NCBI RefSeq assembly: GCF_026340095.1
Contig: NZ_JAPEPO010000001.1
Coordinates: forward strand, 7,832,501 to 7,896,500
DNA: 64,000 nt
Direction: 5' to 3'
Source of the DNA: Streptomyces sp. NBC_01446
Lineage (GTDB): Bacteria > Actinomycetota > Actinomycetes > Streptomycetales > Streptomycetaceae
Positions 60,397-64,000 of the stretch are shown here, piece by piece. The notes under the pieces are model-generated. The model worked only from the letters and a program-made list of their open reading frames with translations. It had not been told where the DNA came from and did no database searches. Made by a program: the position numbers and the translations under genes. Numbering within the stretch: position 1 is the first letter of the stretch; every line of letters starts with the position of its first letter.

Positions 60397-60432
60397 CGCA
60401 AGATTAGCGCAAGACTTGCAGTCTGCTTGCGT
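60397..60432. promoter_or_regulatory. MalR-type operator array, four heptamers on an 11-bp pitch
   Basis: CGCAAGA at 60397 and 60408, then the inverted CTTGCAG at 60415 and CTTGCGT at 60426. Each pair is spaced exactly 11 bp and the two pairs mirror each other. CTTGCAG direct repeats are the published type of MalR-responsive element in Streptomyces amylase and maltose promoters. Confidence 0.65.
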
Positions 60433-60526
60433 AAGTTCGGTGAATCGATGCCCAGGGCGCGGAGACAGGCGCCCTGGGCGGGGGGCAACCGTCGAGGGGC
60501 GGTCGGACTACTTACGGGGCCTGACG

Positions 60527-61435
60527 TCAGCGCACGTCGCCCCTGGCCGGATCGACGACCTTCTCCACGAGGAGTTCCAGGACGCGGCGGTCCTCGTCGG
60601 CCGTGGCGCGCGCGACCGGGCCGCCCGGGTAAGTGTCGAACAGCACGTGCGTGGCGCCGAGTTCGGCCAGCGCGTGCAGGTCCGCGCGGACCTGGTCGAC
60701 GCTGCCGTGGCCGAGCGGGCGGTCATCGGCGTCGGGCCGCTCCCCGAGCGCGATCTGCAGCCGGGGCACGAGCTCCGGTACGGGCCGGCCGGCCTTCTCG
60801 GCCTCGGCGGCCACGACCGGCAGCTTCGCGCGCAGGCCCTGAAGGGTCGGCATGAAGGGGTGCCATCCCTCGCCCAGGCGCGCGGCCCTGCGCAGCGCGG
60901 CGGGCGAGTCACCGCCGACCCAGACCGGCAGCTGCGCGGCAGCGGGGGCGGGGGCCGTACGGATGCCCTCGTACGAGACGTAGCGCCCCTCGAAGGCGCA
61001 CGGGTCCTGCGCCCAGGCGGCGCGGATCGCGGCCAGGTACTCGTCGGTGATGGCGCCGCGCTCCTCGAACGGGACGCCCAGCGCGCGGTACTCCGCGGCC
61101 GACCAGCCGACGCCCGCGCCGAGGATGAACCCGGCGTCGTTGAGCTGGTCGATGTTGGCCGCGAGCCGCGCCGTCTGGAGCGGGTGCCGGTACGGGATGA
61201 CGGTGATGGTCGTGCCGAGCCGAAGCCCCGGGACCCGCCCCGCGAGATGCGCGGCCAGGACGAACTGGTCGTAGAACGGGGCGGGGTACACCTCGTGCAC
61301 GTCGGGGGTGACGGCTATGTGGTCGGAGATCATCGCGAATGTGAAGCCCAGCGCGCGGGCGTCCGTCGCCTGGCGCTCAAGGGTTCGCGGGGTCGTGCCG
61401 GAGCCGAAGTTGAGAAGGTTCACGCCGAATCGCAT
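60527..61435 (-). CDS. LLM-class F420-dependent oxidoreductase
   Basis: A 302-residue bacterial luciferase-like protein. It opens MRFGVNLLNFGSGTTPRTLE; other elements are GFTFAMISDHIAVTPDVHEVYP, LRLGTTITVIPYRHPLQTAR, FILGAGVGWSAAEYRALGVPF and LPVWVGGDSPAALRRAARLG, the TIM-barrel pattern of actinomycete F420-binding enzymes. It stands alone between the malR-like gene and a broken gene. The substrate is unknown. FMN instead of F420 cannot be excluded from sequence. Confidence 0.87.
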   Translation of the reverse strand: MRFGVNLLNFGSGTTPRTLERQATDARALGFTFAMISDHIAVTPDVHEVYPAPFYDQFVLAAHLAGRVPGLRLGTTITVIPYRHPLQTARLAANIDQLNDAGFILGAGVGWSAAEYRALGVPFEERGAITDEYLAAIRAAWAQDPCAFEGRYVSYEGIRTAPAPAAAQLPVWVGGDSPAALRRAARLGEGWHPFMPTLQGLRAKLPVVAAEAEKAGRPVPELVPRLQIALGERPDADDRPLGHGSVDQVRADLHALAELGATHVLFDTYPGGPVARATADEDRRVLELLVEKVVDPARGDVR

Positions 61436-61544
61436 GATCCTCAGTCTTGATGATCATGGGCGGGCTTGTCGAACCGGGGGTGCCGAAGAGGGGTGCCGAA
61501 GAGGGGTGGGGCAATCCGGAACCCACCCCCGGTGCGCCGCGGGG

Positions 61545-62030
61545 TCAGCGCGCCCAGAAGGGCACGGGAGCGCAGGTGATTGCGCAGGTGTAGGAACCCG
61601 GCACCAACAGACCCGCGTCGTCCTCGTAGTTGCCGCCGCCCGCGAAGTAGACCTCGGGCGTCCAGCCCCAACGGCCGTTGTCCGCCTGGGTGCCGGCCCA
61701 TCAGTCGTTCTCCCCGGCGCCGTCCCGGTACGTCTCGCCCTTCAACTCGGTGACGAACCAGTTGGCCGCGCCGCCCTGCTCCAGGTAGCCGACCACGGGG
61801 GAACTGGGGGAGCGGCTCGCGTGGACCGGGACGTGGTCGCGCGTGAGCTTGCAGTACATGACGTCGCTCCCGGGCCAGGTGCGACCCGACGACGGGTCGA
61901 CCAGGTCCCGCTTGACGGTGTTGTGGCACCGCACGTTGTCGGTGGCCTGCGCCGGGGTGGCGGCCGGTCCGGCGAGGCCGCTCAGCGCCACGACGGCGTG
62001 CGCCGCGAGTCGGACGATGGGGGTGCGCAT
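61545..62030 (-). pseudogene. Secreted SH3-like domain protein interrupted by an in-frame TGA
   Basis: The ATG at 62030 (GAAGGA upstream) starts a signal peptide (VRLAAHAVVALSGLAGPAATPAQA) and a small SH3-type domain (VMYCKLTRDHVPVHASRSPS, GAANWFVTELKGETY). After DGAGEND a TGA at 61701-61703 stops the frame. The same frame continues without any shift as WAGTQADNGRWGWTPEVYFAGG...CAPVPFWAR to a second stop at 61545. The continuation is clearly part of the same domain, so one nonsense change, most simply TGG (Trp) to TGA, has split it. The gene is either a recent pseudogene, read through, or affected by a sequencing error. Confidence 0.8.
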
Positions 62031-62160
62031 GGAGGGTTGGTCCTTCGCTCGGGGGTGGGCGCGAGGGACGTTACGGCGGGGTGCGCGGTCGGCAGCGGGG
62101 ACGACACGGCGCGTCGGGGTGAGGGCGGCGAGCATCCACCTGCCGTGCCCAACTGCAGGG

Positions 62161-62190
62161 TTGTCATATCAAACTCGCTCACGCTAGGTT
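62161..62190 (+). promoter_or_regulatory. Promoter of the MFS exporter gene (leaderless)
   Basis: -35 TTGTCA (62161-62166), 18-base spacer, -10 TAGGTT (62185-62190), then 7 bases to the ATG at 62198. A direct repeat ATCAAACTC at 62168 (in the spacer) and 62212 may be a regulator site. Confidence 0.55.
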
Positions 62191-62197
62191 GCCGTGC

Positions 62198-63706
62198 ATG
62201 ATGGTTGGAAAATCAAACTCAGCCGGTGCGGCGGACGCATCCGCCGGGAGCTCGGGCGCCGCTTCGGCCTCCGGTTCGGGGCCGGGATCGGGCTCGGAGT
62301 CGGGCTGGCCGGCCTCTGGCAGGACCGGTTCGGCCACCGCGTGGATCGTCTCCGCGGGCGTCTTCGTCGTGAACCTCGACCTGTTCATCGTCAACGTCGC
62401 CGTGCCCGCCCTCGCCACCTCCTTCGACGACGCCTCGCTCGCCTCCCTGTCCTGGGTCCTGAACGCCTACGCGATCGTGTTCGCGGCCCTGCTCGTGACC
62501 GCCGGACGCCTCGCCGACCGATACGGACACCGCCGCGGATTCCTCCTGGGGCTCGCAGTGTTCACCGTCGCCTCCGCGCTGTGCGCCGTTGCCCCCGGCG
62601 TCGGCTGGCTCGTCGCGGCGCGTGCCCTCCAGGCCGCGGGCGCCGCCGCCCTCATGCCGACGTCGCTCGCGCTGCTGCTCGTCGCCACCCCGGCGGAGCG
62701 CCGCCCGCGCGCCATTCGCGGTTGGGCCGCCATCGGGGGCATCGCCGCCGGCCTCGGCCCTGTGGCGGGCGGGCTGCTCGTGGAGGCCGACTGGCGCTGG
62801 GTCTTCCTCGTCAACGTGCCCGTCGGCGCAGCCGGCCTCGTGGCAGGTGTCCGGCTGCTGCCCGCCGACCGCCCCGACCGCAGCGGCCCGCTGCCCGACC
62901 TGGCGGGCGCCGTCCTCCTCACTCTCGCCATCGGCTCCCTGGCGCTCGGCCTCGTCAAGGCCGAGGTGTGGGGCTGGAGTTCGGGCCGCGTGCTCGGCTC
63001 GCTGGCCGCCGCGGTGATCCTCGCCGCGGCGTTCTGGCTGCGGTCGGCCCGGCACCCGGTCCCCATCGTCGAACTCCCGCTCCTGCGCATCCCCGCCTTC
63101 GCGCTCGCCACGCTCGCCGCACTCCTCTTCACGGTGGCGTTCGCCGCGATGCTGCTCACCTCCGTCCTGTGGTGCCAGCAGGTGTGGGGCTACTCGGCGA
63201 TCCGCACGGGCCTGGCCATCGCGCCCGGACCGCTGGTCGTCCCCGCGCTCGCCATCGCGTCAGGACCCGTCGTGCGACGCCTCGGTGCGGGCCGCACGGC
63301 GGCAGCCGGCTGCCTCCTCTTCGCCGGCGGTCTCGTGTGGTGGGCCCTCGCCCTGGACACGGCACCGCACTACGCCGCCGCGTTCCTGCCCGGCATGCTC
63401 ATCACCGGCGTCGGAGTCGGGTTCGCCCTGCCGACCCTCGTGGGAGCGGCGGCCACGGCACTGCCGCCCGGCCGGTTCGCCACCGGGTCCGCGGTCACGA
63501 CGATGGCCCGGCAGACGGGCTCCGTCCTCGGTGTGGCCGTGATGGTCGGCCTCATCGGCGAGCCCCGCACGGCGGAAGCGGCCCTCACCGCGTTCCGCCA
63601 CGGCTGGCTGACCGCCGCGGTCGTCGGGGCGCTCGCGGTGGCGGCGGCCCTGGCGCTGCCCCGCCCTGCACCCGCCGCCGCGGCCCCGGCCAAGGCGCCT
63701 GCCTGA
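62198..63706 (+). CDS. MFS multidrug exporter, EmrB/QacA (DHA2) type
   Basis: A 502-residue membrane protein. A Ser/Gly-rich N-terminal tail of about 45 residues is followed by about 14 predicted helices. Helix 1 has FVVNLDLFIVNVAVPAL (the D1-type motif of DHA2 proteins), the loop 2-3 motif is GRLADRYGHRRGFLLG, and helix 5 carries GLGPVAGGLLVEADWRWVFLVNVPVG (motif C). The start codon ATG at 62198 fits the leaderless promoter; an ATG at 62201 directly follows. It probably exports a small drug or metabolite by proton antiport. No regulator is adjacent. Confidence 0.9.
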   Translation: MMVGKSNSAGAADASAGSSGAASASGSGPGSGSESGWPASGRTGSATAWIVSAGVFVVNLDLFIVNVAVPALATSFDDASLASLSWVLNAYAIVFAALLVTAGRLADRYGHRRGFLLGLAVFTVASALCAVAPGVGWLVAARALQAAGAAALMPTSLALLLVATPAERRPRAIRGWAAIGGIAAGLGPVAGGLLVEADWRWVFLVNVPVGAAGLVAGVRLLPADRPDRSGPLPDLAGAVLLTLAIGSLALGLVKAEVWGWSSGRVLGSLAAAVILAAAFWLRSARHPVPIVELPLLRIPAFALATLAALLFTVAFAAMLLTSVLWCQQVWGYSAIRTGLAIAPGPLVVPALAIASGPVVRRLGAGRTAAAGCLLFAGGLVWWALALDTAPHYAAAFLPGMLITGVGVGFALPTLVGAAATALPPGRFATGSAVTTMARQTGSVLGVAVMVGLIGEPRTAEAALTAFRHGWLTAAVVGALAVAAALALPRPAPAAAAPAKAPA

Positions 63707-63758
63707 CCCGGTCCGCCGGGTCACCGGGTTCCTCCGAGGATGCTCCGGTCTTCAGGTC

Positions 63759-64000
63759 GGGGAGTTATCGGACTCCTGCGGGGCAGGACGGGAAGTAGGG
63801 GTTTCGCCCCCGGGGCGAAAGACTGTCCACCGCGTGTCGGGGTGAGCGTGCCGACAGCGGTCAAGAACTCTCGACTGTCAGTCCTCCCGGGTAGGTTCGG
63901 GTGTATGACGAGTGGAGCGACCACGAAGGACACCGGGCATGCCCGGTACACCTTCCGTGTGCGCCTGTCGGCCACGGCCCGGCGCGCGCTCGACGCCGAG
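63759..64000 (+). mobile_element. TnpB-only insertion element, copy B (left end; continues beyond the window)
   Basis: The left end begins GGGGAG-TTA-TCGGACTCCTGCGG, matching copy A from TCGGACTCC onward over 137 bases with seven differences and no gaps, including the 19-base hairpin TTTCGCCCC-C-GGGGCGAAA (63802-63820). It is in the same orientation as copy A, 50,478 bases away, and 53 bases after the MFS stop. Confidence 0.8.
63905..64000 (+). CDS. tnpB: TnpB of copy B, 5' part only
   Basis: Thirty-two codons are visible (MTSGATTKDTGHARYTFRVR onward). They are identical to copy A from GHARY to the window edge, with four changes in residues 6-10. The same TAGGTT -10 box lies 7 bases before the ATG. 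The catalytic region lies outside the window, so intactness cannot be judged. Confidence 0.85.
   Translation, partial: MTSGATTKDTGHARYTFRVRLSATARRALDAE

Noticed and set aside
61701..61703. Selenocysteine insertion at the in-frame TGA of the SH3-like protein
   Set aside because: No selenoprotein of this type is known, Trp is the natural residue at the site, and no stem-loop like a SECIS element was evident directly downstream.

Overview
The window looks like chromosomal DNA from Streptomyces or a close relative. It has very high GC, with third-position GC bias in every real gene, GTG and TTG starts, ATGA/GTGA stop-start overlaps, Tat-type signal peptides and actinomycete families such as DUF397, CGNR, NsdA-like HTH/TPR, SpoIIE phosphatase, F420-type oxidoreductase and a MalR/Reg1-like LacI regulator. 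No tRNA, rRNA, CRISPR array or prophage was seen. No gap between genes exceeds about 300 bases; the longest (39118-39406, 11574-11839, 50869-51100 and 36329-36535) are covered in the entries beside them.

Bases 1-12904 hold a polysaccharide-utilisation locus on the minus strand. The order of transcription is solute-binding lipoprotein, two permeases, SDR dehydrogenase, two cytoplasmic heparinase II/III-type lyases, DUF624 membrane protein, secreted beta-helix protein and secreted PL8 lyase (cut by the left edge). A divergent LacI regulator and three matching candidate operators lie upstream. Secreted lyases would cut a uronic-acid polymer, the ABC system would import oligomers, and the internal lyases and dehydrogenase would finish them.

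Bases 13020-16700 hold a broken TetR gene interrupted by a TnpB-only insertion element, then a secreted class-C-type serine hydrolase. A second copy of the same element starts at 63759 and leaves the window on the right.

Bases 16711-33430 are rich in acyl-CoA chemistry: a nitronate monooxygenase-type flavoprotein with a CoA ligase, a penicillin-acylase-family enzyme, another CoA ligase, phenylacetate-CoA ligase, and a block (fadD19-like, echA19-like, double DUF35, two Ltp-type thiolases) ordered like part of the mycobacterial sterol side-chain region. A 22-bp operator-like site occurs at both ends of this acyl-CoA zone. Inside it sits a short threonyl-tRNA synthetase gene without an editing domain. 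It is preceded by what reads as a textbook transcription attenuator: a leader peptide with three consecutive Thr codons followed by a 13-bp perfect hairpin. This is the most striking observation in the window.

Bases 33510-39120 are housekeeping and regulatory genes (DUF397, universal stress protein, leucine-rich repeat protein, CGNR zinc finger, unknown protein, cell-wall amidase). Bases 39407-49681 hold a ROK-regulated CUT2 sugar transporter with an epimerase-like enzyme and a 1042-residue secreted ThuA/sugar-dehydrogenase/PKD/CBM6 protein. Bases 49690-54092 hold a phosphotransferase, an NsdA-like regulator and a PAS-SpoIIE phosphatase. Bases 54243-60432 hold an alpha-glucosidase/CUT1/MalR-like maltose-type cluster. 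The rest holds an F420-type oxidoreductase, an SH3-like secreted protein broken by one stop codon, an MFS exporter, and the second insertion element. Several genes appear to be transcribed as leaderless mRNAs, with a TAnnnT -10 box 6-8 bases before the ATG.
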